The notes: generated by a model from the letters alone, not told the origin. Shown: positions 1-6,569, counted from the first letter of the stretch. The stretch: DNA of 38,552 nt from Sulfurospirillaceae bacterium (GCA_028693565.1 JAQUVE010000009.1:1-38552); one strand, 5' to 3'. Numbers and translations are program-made.

Positions 1-1
1 A

Positions 2-1366
2 GTTAATATTGACGGAACAAAAGCTACTTATACAGGTGGTGCTGGTGTTGATAATGTAACAGTAAATAATGCAGGTACTGCAGTTGCTAAAGCAATCGAC
101 CTTGGTGCAGGCAATGACAAGTTAACTCTTGCTGGCGGTACAGTTTTAGTTCCTACAGCTGATTTAAAAGGTGGAGAAGGTACAGATACACTTTCTACTG
201 ATGCTACAAGTGCAGCTACACTTTCTGGTGGTGTATTATTCGCAGGAAAAGTAACAGGTTTTGAGAAATTAGAACTTACTGCTGCTACAACTAACAATGT
301 GGATGTTGAAAAACTAGGAAATTATAATTATGTAATCTCAAATTCTGCTTCTGGTACAGTTGCTGCATTGACAATTACTAATTTAGCAAACAACGGAACA
401 TTAGAAATAGCTAACGGTGGTGCAACTAACACATCTCATATCGTAGCTATCAAAGATGCTGCAACAGGTACTGCTGACAATTTAAATATTGTTCTAAATA
501 ATACTGCTGCTGCTACAAATAATATGGCTGCAGGTAATGTAACAGCAGCAAATGTTGAAACTGTTAAAGTTACAACAACAGATGCTACTCCTACTATTGT
601 TGCAACTGGTGCAGCAGATATTAACACAAACTCTATGACATTAACTGCAGACAAAGCTACTGCTCTTACTGTTGATGGTAATGCAGGGTTGACTCTTACT
701 TTAGCAGCTGCGACTAATGTTCTTACAACTGTAACTGCTACAGCTATGACTGCTGCTCTTACTCTTGACCTATCTGCACACAATGGTGCTGTAATGACAG
801 TAAACGCTGGTTCAGGTGCTGATGTTCTTTCTGCTACTGTTGGTGCAAATGCTAAAGCTGATGTCCTTAACGGTGGAGCTGGTAACGATACATTGTATGC
901 TGGTACAAACGGTGCTCATTTAACTGGTGGTGCTGGTAATGACCTATTTGTTCTTGGAGCTACTTCTGCAACTACAGGTACAAATGAAGCAACAACTCAC
1001 TCATATATCACTGACTTCCAAGCTGGTGATTTATTACAGTTAAGCTTCTACAATAATACTGGTGGAGCTGTTGGTACGGTGGCTGATACAACTGCAGGTG
1101 CTGTAACATCATTCGAAAAATTAACTGCTAACCAAAGTGCAAATGCAACTTATTCAAATTATGTAGATGCTGCTATGGCACAAGCTGCCGTGGGTGAAGC
1201 TGTATGGTTCAGTTTTGCTGGTAACTCTTATATTATCGTAGATAGTGGTACTACAAATGGTACTACATTCACTAATACAGAAGACTTAGCTATCGAGTTA
1301 ACAGGTGTTGCAAATCTTGACAATGCTTCATTTAACTCAACTTACGGAACAATCGCAATTGGTTAA
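2..1366 (+). CDS. RTX-type surface/S-layer-like protein, C-terminal part (5' end outside window)
   Basis: The reading frame is open from base 2 to the stop at 1364-1366, so this is the last ~454 residues of a larger protein; the internal GTG at 299 is not a credible start. The sequence is dominated by Ala, Thr, Gly, Asn and Val with almost no Cys, as in S-layer and RTX proteins. Two calcium-binding nonapeptide units (GGAGNDTLY and GGAGNDLFV) lie at about 872-952, followed by a ~135-residue tail that fits a C-terminal type I secretion region. A matching type I exporter with SapC lies at 6570-12785, so the protein is probably exported to the cell surface by it. Whether it is the main S-layer subunit or an RTX adhesin cannot be decided without the N-terminus. 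The family call is firm; the substrate link is inferred from the neighbourhood. Confidence 0.8.
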   Translation, partial: VNIDGTKATYTGGAGVDNVTVNNAGTAVAKAIDLGAGNDKLTLAGGTVLVPTADLKGGEGTDTLSTDATSAATLSGGVLFAGKVTGFEKLELTAATTNNVDVEKLGNYNYVISNSASGTVAALTITNLANNGTLEIANGGATNTSHIVAIKDAATGTADNLNIVLNNTAAATNNMAAGNVTAANVETVKVTTTDATPTIVATGAADINTNSMTLTADKATALTVDGNAGLTLTLAAATNVLTTVTATAMTAALTLDLSAHNGAVMTVNAGSGADVLSATVGANAKADVLNGGAGNDTLYAGTNGAHLTGGAGNDLFVLGATSATTGTNEATTHSYITDFQAGDLLQLSFYNNTGGAVGTVADTTAGAVTSFEKLTANQSANATYSNYVDAAMAQAAVGEAVWFSFAGNSYIIVDSGTTNGTTFTNTEDLAIELTGVANLDNASFNSTYGTIAIG

Positions 1367-1377
1367 CTGTTAGACCC

Positions 1378-1409
1378 AATAGAGAAAGAAATCACTTTCT
1401 TTCTCTATT
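1378..1409 (+). terminator. Hairpin after the RTX/S-layer-like gene
   Basis: A perfect 14-bp stem (1378-1391 with 1396-1409) with a TCAC loop starts 11 bases after the stop codon. There is only a short A/T run after it and no strong T-tract, so it may stabilise the 3' end of a very abundant mRNA as well as terminate transcription. Confidence 0.6.
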
Positions 1410-1413
1410 AAAA

Positions 1414-1485
1414 TGACCAGACCTCAAAATGTACTAGGCTTCTTCAAAAATCTCCTTTTGAGAACAATAAGAAGAGGTCTGGTCA
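1414..1485. repeat. BIME-like inverted pair of REP sequences
   Basis: TGACCAGACCTC at 1414-1425 is the exact reverse complement of GAGGTCTGGTCA at 1474-1485. An inner pair, CTCAAAA (1423-1429) and TTTTGAG (1456-1462), nests inside. The right arm and what follows resemble the GAGGTCAGGCAC REP copy at 1691, and the layout (two inverted REP arms flanking a spacer) matches the 5751-5802 element beside the RAYT transposase. Confidence 0.5.
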
Positions 1486-1599
1486 CATTGTAGTCTTTAA
1501 AAAGGGAACGTAAACTAAGCAGATACGTGTGAATACTGTATTGTTTACATTATTGTGTTTAGCAAGCCACAGCCCTTTGATTTTAGCACGCACTTCTTC

Positions 1600-1633
1600 A
1601 AAAAGCTGACTCGTTAAACAGTCAGCTTTTTTT
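1600..1633. terminator. Strong bidirectional intrinsic-terminator-like hairpin
   Basis: A 12-bp perfect stem, AAAAAGCTGACT (1600-1611) and AGTCAGCTTTTT (1620-1631), closes an 8-base loop and runs into more T residues, so it could act in both directions. It sits between the RTX gene and the DUF4160 gene in sequence with no convincing gene of its own, and may be the leftover end of a lost gene. Confidence 0.65.
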
Positions 1634-1690
1634 ATGTGCAAACACTTCTCACAAGCCCTACAATCCATTTTATAACTTTCTTATTGAAAA

Positions 1691-1710
1691 GAGGTCAGGC
1701 ACTTTTGTAA
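1691..1710 (+). repeat. REP-like sequence copy 1 (GAGGTCAGGCACTTTTGTAA)
   Basis: One of several copies of a (G)GGTCAGGCAC(C/T)TT sequence scattered through 1.69-3.87 kb. Each lies between genes or at a gene edge. The core GGTCAG is shared with the perfect inverted repeat beside the RAYT gene (5751-5802), which suggests mobilisation by this class of transposase. Confidence 0.6.
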
Positions 1711-1737
1711 ATAATTAAATTATTATTTGCTACTCTC

Positions 1738-1788
1738 TTTTGTTACAATTGCTAAATATCTCAAAAAATACAAGCAATAGTAACAAAA
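1738..1788. repeat. Imperfect hairpin repeat next to REP copy 2
   Basis: A 17-bp inverted repeat with one mismatch (arms at about 1737-1753 and 1773-1789) flanks an A-rich loop. The 25-base segment 1753-1777 recurs exactly at 3844-3868, again directly beside a REP core, so hairpin and REP core appear to be parts of one larger repeat element. Confidence 0.55.
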
Positions 1789-1809
1789 GGGTCAGGCACC
1801 TTTCTTCAA
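1789..1809 (+). repeat. REP-like sequence copy 2 (GGGTCAGGCACC core)
   Basis: GGGTCAGGCACCTTTCTTCAA is shared, apart from flanks, with copy 4 at 3085-3105, including the CTTTCTTCAA extension. It lies upstream of the DUF4160 promoter. Confidence 0.6.
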
Positions 1810-1845
1810 CCACTCTTTTGTATTTCATTTTTTATCTTATTTTGA

Positions 1846-1851
1846 TACAAT
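1846..1851 (+). promoter_or_regulatory. Putative -10 box for the DUF4160/DUF2442 pair
   Basis: TACAAT at 1846-1851 lies about 36 bases before the preferred TTG start at 1882 and 17 bases before the AAGGGAG ribosome-binding site. No clear -35 box is visible, as is usual for Campylobacterota. Confidence 0.35.
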
Positions 1852-1881
1852 TTAACTATGACATTACAAGGGAGATTTGAA

Positions 1882-2121
1882 TTGCCAACTGTATTAAGAG
1901 TAGATGGTTTTAGATTTTTCTTTTTTAGTGATGAACATTTACCGTTGCACATTCATGTAGAAAAAGGAAATGGTTATATGAGAGTTGAACTTGAAACCCT
2001 CAAAGTTACCAAACGCTATAAATTTTCTAAAAATGATGAAAAAAAAATCATTACTATCATACAAGAGCATAAACAAAAGCTTATAGGAGCGTGGGATGAA
2101 TACTTCAATTACAAGAGTTGA
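1882..2121 (+). CDS. DUF4160 family protein
   Basis: A small protein of 79 residues with the DUF4160 pattern: PTVLR...G.RFFFFSDEHLPLHIHVEKG near the N-terminus, then a strand-rich region and a C-terminal helix ending in W. The family normally begins MPTVLR, which corresponds to the TTG at 1882; that codon has AAGGGAG (1868-1874) seven bases upstream, whereas the in-frame ATG at 1858 has no good site and adds eight unusual residues. The gene overlaps the next one by 26 bases. DUF4160 genes are very often paired with DUF2442 genes and the pair behaves like a mobile toxin-antitoxin-like module, although biochemical activity is not established. Family assignment is confident; the start choice is moderately confident. 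Confidence 0.8.
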   Translation: MPTVLRVDGFRFFFFSDEHLPLHIHVEKGNGYMRVELETLKVTKRYKFSKNDEKKIITIIQEHKQKLIGAWDEYFNYKS

Positions 2122-2338
2122 TTTTGGTGATAAAATTTATATATATTTAAAAAGCAATGATATTTTAACTATACCTTATAGCTATACTAAAAAAATCCAA
2201 TATGCAAAAAAAGAACAGCTTTTAAACTATCGTATAATCGGTGGTGGTATTGGAGTGCATTTTGAAGAAATAGATGAAGATATTTCACTTAACGGTATTA
2301 TCGCATATAAAATTAATCATGAGCTAAAAGCTTCTTAA
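2096..2338 (+). CDS. DUF2442 family protein, partner of DUF4160
   Basis: An 80-residue protein that overlaps the end of the DUF4160 gene and must be co-translated with it. It shows the DUF2442 pattern: a strand-rich N-terminus, an aromatic/basic stretch, then NYRIIGGGIGVHFEEIDEDISLNGII, where W/F-x-E-(I/L)-D-E-D-I is the family signature. The DUF4160-DUF2442 order and overlap are typical of this two-gene unit, which occurs sporadically next to mobile DNA and other toxin-antitoxin loci, as here. Its role as an antitoxin-like partner is inferred from context only. Confidence 0.8.
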   Translation: MNTSITRVDFGDKIYIYLKSNDILTIPYSYTKKIQYAKKEQLLNYRIIGGGIGVHFEEIDEDISLNGIIAYKINHELKAS

Positions 2339-2380
2339 GACATAAAAAGGGGACGGAAAAAGAGGTAGACAAGCATAAAA

Positions 2381-2402
2381 GAGGGTCAGGCACTTATTGT
2401 AA
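2381..2402 (+). repeat. REP-like sequence copy 3 (GAGGGTCAGGCACTT core)
   Basis: This copy follows the DUF2442 stop by 42 bases and is preceded by GCATAAAAG, which also precedes copy 5 at 3830. The upstream GGGGACGGAAAAAGAGGTAGAC (2349-2370) may be a decayed second arm. Confidence 0.55.
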
Positions 2403-2473
2403 ACATTATAAGAACGTAAAGACACATCCGATATTATTGTCAAAGCTCATTATAAAAAGTTGATTGTACTTGT

Positions 2474-2785
2474 TTATGGGAGTGGGACTATTTTAAGCCT
2501 ATCTACCCAGTAATTGGGTTTTCTATGTAAATTCATGATAGCCACAATAAGTATGGAGTTGTCTTCTTTTCCTTGGTAAATAACGCCATAAGGAAAGTTT
2601 TTTACCAAACATCTTCTTGTGTTATTTGAAAAGCCATGCCAAGCCTTTGGATAATACTTTATCCTTTCGATTGTATTCCAAATTTCATAAATAAATCGAT
2701 GTCCTAAGTTTTGCTGCTGATATTCGTAATATGCAAAGGCATCATCAAGTTCAAGAGCAGCTATTTCTAGAAAGTCAATATTCAT
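2474..2785 (-). CDS. Type II toxin-antitoxin toxin, RelE/ParE family
   Basis: A 103-residue protein with the ParE fold signature: an N-terminal helical region (DDAFAYYEYQQQNLGHRFIYEIWNTIERI), Y-Y-P-K-A-W, then C-terminal strands RRCLVKNFPYGVIYQ and ILIVAIMNLHRKPNYW. It is likely either a gyrase poison (ParE-like) or a ribosome-dependent mRNase relative (RelE-like); the alignment pattern favours ParE. Its ATG overlaps the stop of the upstream antitoxin gene by four bases (ATGA), the usual translationally coupled order antitoxin then toxin. Both genes face the opposite way to their neighbours, so the pair is an independent insertion. Confidence 0.88.
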   Translation of the reverse strand: MNIDFLEIAALELDDAFAYYEYQQQNLGHRFIYEIWNTIERIKYYPKAWHGFSNNTRRCLVKNFPYGVIYQGKEDNSILIVAIMNLHRKPNYWVDRLKIVPLP

Positions 2786-2985
2786 AATCGGTATTTCGCA
2801 AAAACCTCTTGGGAAGACAAGATTTTGACCTCTCCTTTATTGTAAGCTTGTAGTCTTTTTTCTGCTTCTTCAGCCCATAAAAAATCTATTTCTTTTGTCG
2901 GGATATCAAGGCTCAATAATAGTTCATCAACCAAGTGTAAGCGTTCAATTGGTTTAAGGGTAAGTGCTTCTTCAACAATGGACAT
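2782..2985 (-). CDS. Antitoxin of the Unstab_antitox (addiction module component) family
   Basis: A 67-residue protein with the pattern of the addiction-module antidote family that accompanies ParE toxins: SIVEEALTLKPIERLHLVDELLLSLD, then E-x-x-W-A-E-E-A-E-K-R-L-Q-A-Y-x-x-G-E-V, ending with VFAKYR. It would bind and neutralise the toxin from 2474-2785. The start has a good AAAGGAGG ribosome-binding site (plus-strand CCTCCTTT at 2992-2999). Because the gene for the antitoxin comes first and the toxin start overlaps its end, production is coupled. It probably autoregulates, although no clear operator was identified. Confidence 0.85.
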   Translation of the reverse strand: MSIVEEALTLKPIERLHLVDELLLSLDIPTKEIDFLWAEEAEKRLQAYNKGEVKILSSQEVFAKYRL

Positions 2986-3082
2986 AATAAACCTCCTTTG
3001 TAAAATTAGTATGTAAAATTATCATTGATTGAAAGATATTATAGCACATTTATCAAAACAGAACAGCTGACACAGTCCAAAA

Positions 3083-3105
3083 GAGGGTCAGGCACCTTTC
3101 TTCAA
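3083..3105 (+). repeat. REP-like sequence copy 4, abutting the integrase remnant
   Basis: The GGGTCAGGCACCTTTCTTCAA sequence matches copy 2 and directly abuts the first recognisable recombinase codons at about 3103. The junction suggests that insertion of the REP element, or recombination at it, removed the rest of the recombinase gene. Confidence 0.6.
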
Positions 3106-3210
3106 GAGCTACTTGGACACTCCAACATGAAAAAGACACAAAGGTATGCGCATCTTAGCAATGAGTCACTCATGAAGGCAGTCTCTTGTGCTGGGAAGCT
3201 GTTGGAATAA
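3103..3210 (+). pseudogene. Tail of a tyrosine recombinase/integrase (remnant)
   Basis: The last ~36 residues, LQELLGHSNMKKTQRYAHLS followed by NESLMKAVSCAGKLLE, carry the end of the tyrosine-recombinase catalytic domain: the (L)GHS segment with its His, and the nucleophile Tyr in T-Q-R-Y-A-H. Everything before (the Arg-Lys-HxxR part and N-terminal DNA-binding domain) is missing. Upstream sequence is REP copy 4 and unrelated DNA, and although a frame stays open back to 3025 it does not encode recombinase. It is therefore a truncated fragment marking an old mobile element in this toxin-antitoxin-rich patch. Confidence 0.75.
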
Positions 3211-3228
3211 TAAAAAGTATGCTATAAT
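3202..3228 (+). promoter_or_regulatory. Putative promoter of the RHH/MazF pair
   Basis: TATAAT at 3223-3228 with a weak TTGGAA (3202-3207) upstream. Repeated GTAT/ATAC motifs between 3218 and 3244 form small inverted repeats and could be the operator bound by the ribbon-helix-helix antitoxin. An AGGAG ribosome-binding site at 3246-3250 precedes the ATG at 3256. Confidence 0.45.
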
Positions 3229-3255
3229 ACTGTAATACAAAATACAGGAGTTATT

Positions 3256-3483
3256 ATGATTGCAACAGTACGACTAGATGAAGCCCTAGAGAGTAAGCTT
3301 GAGTATTTAGCAAAAACACTGCACAAGAAAAAGAGTGATGTTATACGAGAAGCTATAGCCTATTACTCCAATACTATAGATAAACGCAAGAAATCTAGAA
3401 TGCTAGCAGCAGTAGAAAAAACAAAGAGAGCTGATAAACAGACTTATAATGACTTTGAAGGAACTATGAATGATGGTATGTAG
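3256..3483 (+). CDS. Ribbon-helix-helix (CopG-type) antitoxin
   Basis: A 75-residue protein whose N-terminus reads as a ribbon-helix-helix DNA-binding domain: strand IATVRLDEAL, helix ESKLEYLAKTLH, turn KKKSD, helix VIREAIAYYSN. The basic, partly disordered C-terminal tail (after residue 43) would wrap around the toxin. Its stop lies 14 bases inside the following MazF gene, so the two are translated together. By analogy with other RHH/MazF pairs it should repress its own promoter, with the small inverted repeats at 3218-3244 as a candidate operator. The family is clear; the operator is inferred. Confidence 0.85.
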   Translation: MIATVRLDEALESKLEYLAKTLHKKKSDVIREAIAYYSNTIDKRKKSRMLAAVEKTKRADKQTYNDFEGTMNDGM

Positions 3484-3811
3484 AGGGGAGATATGGCTTG
3501 TAAATCTCAACCCTACTAAAAGAAATAATGAGATGGGAAAGGTGCGACCAGTAGTTGTGTATCAAAATGATGAACTCAACCATAGTGATTATCCTACAAC
3601 TATCATCTTACCTTTGAGTACATCTCTCATAGAAGACGCTGAACCAATTAGAATGCGTATACAAAAAAGAGATGACTTGGAACAAGATTCCGATGTTGTC
3701 ATTACTCAAATACGCTCTATTGACAATGACAGATTCATGAAGAAACTAGGAAGCCTCACTAGTGATGAGCTCAAGAAGATAAAAGAGCTACTTGATGAAG
3801 TGACACATTGA
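3470..3811 (+). CDS. MazF/PemK-family endoribonuclease toxin
   Basis: A 113-residue protein with the PemK/MazF pattern: CRGEIWLVNLNPTK near the N-terminus, GKVRPVVVYQND carrying the conserved R-P-V/C-V-V core, TTIILPLSTS in the central sheet and the D-V-V-I-T-Q-I-R-S-I-D motif. Members cut single-stranded RNA at short motifs and arrest growth. The ATG at 3470 has GAAGGAA about six bases upstream, within the antitoxin gene, and overlaps that gene by 14 bases; the ATG at 3473 is an alternative. All conserved positions appear intact, so the toxin is probably functional. Confidence 0.9.
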   Translation: MMVCRGEIWLVNLNPTKRNNEMGKVRPVVVYQNDELNHSDYPTTIILPLSTSLIEDAEPIRMRIQKRDDLEQDSDVVITQIRSIDNDRFMKKLGSLTSDELKKIKELLDEVTH

Positions 3812-3829
3812 CTCTAGCATAGCATAAAA

Positions 3830-3868
3830 GGGTCAGGCACTTTTAAATATCTCAAAAAATACAAGCAA
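3830..3868 (+). repeat. REP-like sequence copy 5 with the 25-base flank of copy 2
   Basis: GGGTCAGGCACTTTT is followed immediately by the 25-base segment 3844-3868, which is identical to 1753-1777. In the first location that segment precedes the REP core rather than follows it, indicating a composite element with shuffled halves. Confidence 0.6.
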
Positions 3869-3926
3869 AGTCATTTTCTTTATGAATTCTAGTCGTACTT
3901 AAGGAATACTATGTCATTATTTTTTA

Positions 3927-3932
3927 TATAAT
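3927..3932 (+). promoter_or_regulatory. Putative -10 box for the protease gene
   Basis: TATAAT at 3927-3932 within an AT-rich stretch lies 25 bases before the ATG at 3957; AAAAAGG (3941-3947) is a plausible ribosome-binding site nine bases before the start. Confidence 0.4.
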
Positions 3933-3956
3933 TCCATTTAAAAAAGGCATCTAACG

Positions 3957-5159
3957 ATGGTTACAACACTGAGTAATTACCTTGATTCACGATATAGAGC
4001 TGATATATCTGAAGGATACGATGGTGTTGTCCGAGTAGCTATCGGAGGTTATTACGGGACAGGTACTTTATTGTATGATGGTAAAGCTATCGTGACGGCG
4101 GCTCATCTTTTTGAAGGCATTAGTGAAACCAGTGCATCTGTTTATTTTGAAACAGCGCAAGGCGATATAACTTTGAATGCATCAAATATTCTATTGCATC
4201 CTGATTATAACCCCGAAGACGGAAATAATGACCTTGCTCTGATATGGTTAACAGACGACGCTCCAACGTCAGCAGAACGGTATGATATTTACAGGCAAAG
4301 CGATGAAATTTCACAAGATTTTACGATGGTGGGTTATGGTGTGCCTGGTACGGGCAATAGCGGTGCACAGGAAGATTATAATGGTGCATATGTACGCCTT
4401 ATGACACAAAATACCTTTGACGCTAGTGCTGATGAACTCAAAGACGCATTAGGCTATACGATGGGCTGGACACCGACAGAGAATTCTCAATTGATTGCAG
4501 ATTTCGACAATGGTATGAGTACACACGATGCATTGGGCATGTTTTTAGGTATTGATGATACGGGAATTGGCGTCATGGAGGGTATCATCTCATCAGGGGA
4601 TAGTGGTGGGCCTGCATTTATAGAAGGAAAAATTGCTGGTATCGCAAGTTATATCAGTAGTCTCGAAACCTATAGTTATGCTCCTGATATTGACACTAGC
4701 ACCAATAGTAGTTTTGGAGAGATAGCAGCGTGGCAACGTGTGAGTTACTATCAACAATGGATTGATGAAAGCATACGTTCACACTATCGCAATGCACCAA
4801 GCAAAGCTTCAGATGTGCAAAAAAGCGTGCTAGAAGGGGACGGTGGCGTGAGTTATGCCTATTTTTTACTGGAATTTACAGGTACACGTAGCAGTACGCA
4901 AGCATGGGTTAGTGTTGATTATGCATCCCGTGATGGAAGTGCACACGCAGGAGAAGACTATATCGCCGTGAGTGGAACGTTGATTTTGTATCCAAATGAA
5001 AACGAAGCCGTTATTCCAGTAGAAATCATAGGCGATAACACGGTAGAAAATAATGAAACCTTTTATATGGATGTATTTAACCCGATAGGTGGCAGTTTCG
5101 GAGAGGGTATCGTGACATTAACGGCACTACGAACTATCGTCAATGATGATATGCTTTAG
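3957..5159 (+). CDS. Trypsin-like serine protease with C-terminal Calx-beta domain
   Basis: A 400-residue protein with a chymotrypsin-fold protease domain at about residues 22-265. The catalytic triad is visible: His50 in VTAAH, Asp92 in NNDLALI, Ser216 in SGDSGGP. Residues ~285-395 form a Calx-beta domain (V-x-E-G-D-G-G; the E-D-Y core; ENNETFYMDVFNP), a calcium-binding fold common in secreted adhesins and proteases. There is no signal peptide, propeptide or membrane segment at the N-terminus, and almost no Cys. Since a calcium-binding C-terminal domain and absent Sec signal suit type I secretion, and a type I exporter is encoded 2.1 kb downstream, it may be a second exporter substrate, for instance processing the surface protein. 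The protease assignment is firm; export route and substrate are inference. Confidence 0.85.
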   Translation: MVTTLSNYLDSRYRADISEGYDGVVRVAIGGYYGTGTLLYDGKAIVTAAHLFEGISETSASVYFETAQGDITLNASNILLHPDYNPEDGNNDLALIWLTDDAPTSAERYDIYRQSDEISQDFTMVGYGVPGTGNSGAQEDYNGAYVRLMTQNTFDASADELKDALGYTMGWTPTENSQLIADFDNGMSTHDALGMFLGIDDTGIGVMEGIISSGDSGGPAFIEGKIAGIASYISSLETYSYAPDIDTSTNSSFGEIAAWQRVSYYQQWIDESIRSHYRNAPSKASDVQKSVLEGDGGVSYAYFLLEFTGTRSSTQAWVSVDYASRDGSAHAGEDYIAVSGTLILYPNENEAVIPVEIIGDNTVENNETFYMDVFNPIGGSFGEGIVTLTALRTIVNDDML

Positions 5160-5181
5160 ACAAATATAAGAAGATACAAGG

Positions 5182-5187
5182 TATAAT
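5182..5187 (+). promoter_or_regulatory. -10 box of the tRNA-Thr gene
   Basis: TATAAT at 5182-5187 lies 15 bases before the mature tRNA 5' end at 5203, spacing expected for a short 5' leader. No obvious -35 box is seen. Confidence 0.5.
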
Positions 5188-5202
5188 TCACATCCCAAAT
5201 AT

Positions 5203-5278
5203 GCTGGTGTAGCTCAGTCGGTAGAGCAACTGCCTTGTAAGCAGTAGGTCGGCGGTTCGATTCCGTTCACCAGCTCCA
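5203..5278 (+). tRNA. tRNA-Thr (anticodon TGT)
   Basis: The sequence folds as a complete cloverleaf: acceptor GCTGGTG pairs with CACCAGC, D-arm GCTC/GAGC, anticodon stem ACTGC/GCAGT with loop CTTGTAA giving anticodon TGT (5236-5238, reads ACA), variable loop AGGTC, and T-arm with TTCGATT. The CCA end is encoded (5276-5278). It sits alone between the protease and the unknown gene at 5309; nearby mobile-element traces make it a possible integration site, but no duplicated attachment sequence was found. Confidence 0.96.
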
Positions 5279-5308
5279 TTTTATTTACGCTTAATTTGGA
5301 ATACCTCC

Positions 5309-5755
5309 ATGAATATACAATGTCCCATTGTTGCAAAAACCTTTACATGTAAGTATGATGCGAAAGAGGATCGTCTTCTTTTAACCCTTAATTATGAGAT
5401 ACCATCAGAACGTATAGATTTTTGGATAACACGTAGTTTTTTGCTTAAATTGATTCCTGTTTTTTTTGATTTTACTCAAAATGATAATAACGCAATAGAC
5501 ACTCCAACACACCCAACACAAACAGCCGATAAACCTACCGATAGTGCATTGTATCTTTTAACGCAACAAGAGCCTATACTGCTAGAAAGCATAGATTTCT
5601 CAAAAAAAGAACACATTACCGTAATGGTATTTAAAAATAATGAAAAAGCCATTTACTGCGAAGCGCAATTGGATGATAGTATGATGAAAAGAGTAGTCAC
5701 CCTTATACTCAATAGTGCGCCAAAGTATGAATGGGGAGAGTATGCTGTTATTTAA
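5309..5755 (+). CDS. Hypothetical protein of unknown family (148 aa)
   Basis: Not recognised. The protein begins MNIQCPIVAKTFTCKYDAKE and alternates strand-like segments (LLLTLNYEIP, ITVMVFKN) with a Thr/Pro/Asp-rich linker at about residues 67-80 (DTPTHPTQTADKPTD). There is no signal peptide or membrane segment, so it is probably cytoplasmic. The start follows tRNA-Thr by 30 bases and has only a weak ribosome-binding site (ATACCTCC is not ideal). Its TAA stop lies within the left arm of the REP inverted repeat at 5751-5802, so the original C-terminus may have been altered by that insertion. It may belong to the SapC/type I cluster, but the only evidence is position. Confidence 0.6.
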   Translation: MNIQCPIVAKTFTCKYDAKEDRLLLTLNYEIPSERIDFWITRSFLLKLIPVFFDFTQNDNNAIDTPTHPTQTADKPTDSALYLLTQQEPILLESIDFSKKEHITVMVFKNNEKAIYCEAQLDDSMMKRVVTLILNSAPKYEWGEYAVI

Positions 5756-5802
5756 GTATCTGACCCTAATTTAATTTTAATAAAAAGGGTCAGATACTTA
5801 AA
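5751..5802. repeat. Perfect 17-bp REP inverted repeat upstream of the RAYT gene
   Basis: TTTAAGTATCTGACCCT (5751-5767) and AGGGTCAGATACTTAAA (5786-5802) are perfect inverted copies around an AT-only 18-base loop. The GGGTCAG core is shared with the scattered copies at 1.7-3.9 kb. Such paired palindromes flanking a RAYT gene are the typical substrate of REP-associated tyrosine transposases. Confidence 0.75.
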
Positions 5803-5858
5803 GCTATTTAAAGCTTTAGTAGAGTACTATACCAGTACTAAAACAAATGAGGAAAACG

Positions 5859-6569
5859 TTGGCTCGCAAAGTAAGACTGTTTTTTGAAGATACACCGCAA
5901 CATATTTTGTTACGTGGCAATAATCAAGAACAGATATTTTGTGATCAGGCAGATTATGATTTTGGTTTAGATGTGTTGAAAGTGTTAACAAACCACCTCC
6001 TTTTGAAAATACACGCCTATTGTTTGATGCCAAACCATATACATATTTTATGTACGCCGCTAAATCAAGACGCCATATCTCGATTTATGCAGGGTTTTGG
6101 CATCAAATACGTGTCTTATTTCAACAAAAAATACAATCGAACAGGAACGTTGTGGGAAGGTAGATACCGAAGCTCACTGGTCGAAAATGCTTATGTGTTA
6201 CCACTCATGCAATACATAGAAAGCAATCCTGTGAGAGCTGGCATTGTAAATTTATCTGAAGACTATGCGTTTAGTAGTTTTGTGGCAAATGCCCTTAATG
6301 AAAATAACGAGTGTATCACGCACCATACGGTTTATAATTTGTTAGCTTCTAATGCCATTGAGCGTGCTATGATCTATAAAGCACGCTTTCATGAACCACT
6401 TTCAAAAGAGATGCTAGCATTTTTACGTGAGCATATAGCCAAGCAAACGATAACAGGAACGCAAGCATTTTACCAAGAATTAAGCAAACGAATAGGGACA
6501 TCTCTTATGAACAATAAGGTTGGAAGACCCAAAAAAATGATTCAAAACAATACAATAAAAAGGAATAGT
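5859..6569 (+). CDS. REP-associated tyrosine transposase (RAYT, Y1_Tnp/IS200-like), fused in frame to SapC
   Basis: About 237 residues of a Y1-type transposase: HILLRGNNQEQIF at the N-terminus, the metal-binding His pair in CLMPNHIHILC, then GTLWEGRYRSSLV and YIESNPVRAGIV, all diagnostic of the REP-associated subgroup. It ends with GRPKK, which normally lies at the very C-terminus of this family, but no stop codon follows: the frame runs through 16 codons into the SapC start at 6570. The TTG at 5859 gives MARKVRL, the usual family start, and has GAGGAAAA just upstream; an ATG at 5847 is the alternative. The catalytic Tyr is expected near the C-terminal helix (for example the YQEL segment). 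REP copies nearby are its likely substrates. Confidence 0.82.

Noticed and set aside
299-1366. GTG at 299 as the start of a 355-residue protein
   Set aside because: The frame is open back to the window edge and the amino-acid pattern is continuous, so this is an internal codon of a partial gene.
1483-1668. Minus-strand open frame of 61 codons with several Cys (begins MDCRACEKC)
   Set aside because: It contains the strong terminator at 1600-1633, ends in the REP arm, lacks a ribosome-binding site and has no recognisable family pattern.
3025-3102. N-terminal part of the frame leading into the recombinase tail
   Set aside because: Its sequence is unrelated to recombinases and includes the REP copy; only codons from about 3103 are homologous.
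5203-5278. tRNA-Thr as an integration site for a prophage or island
   Set aside because: No duplicated tRNA 3' end was found downstream and no integrase gene adjoins it; the recombinase remnant lies 2 kb upstream.
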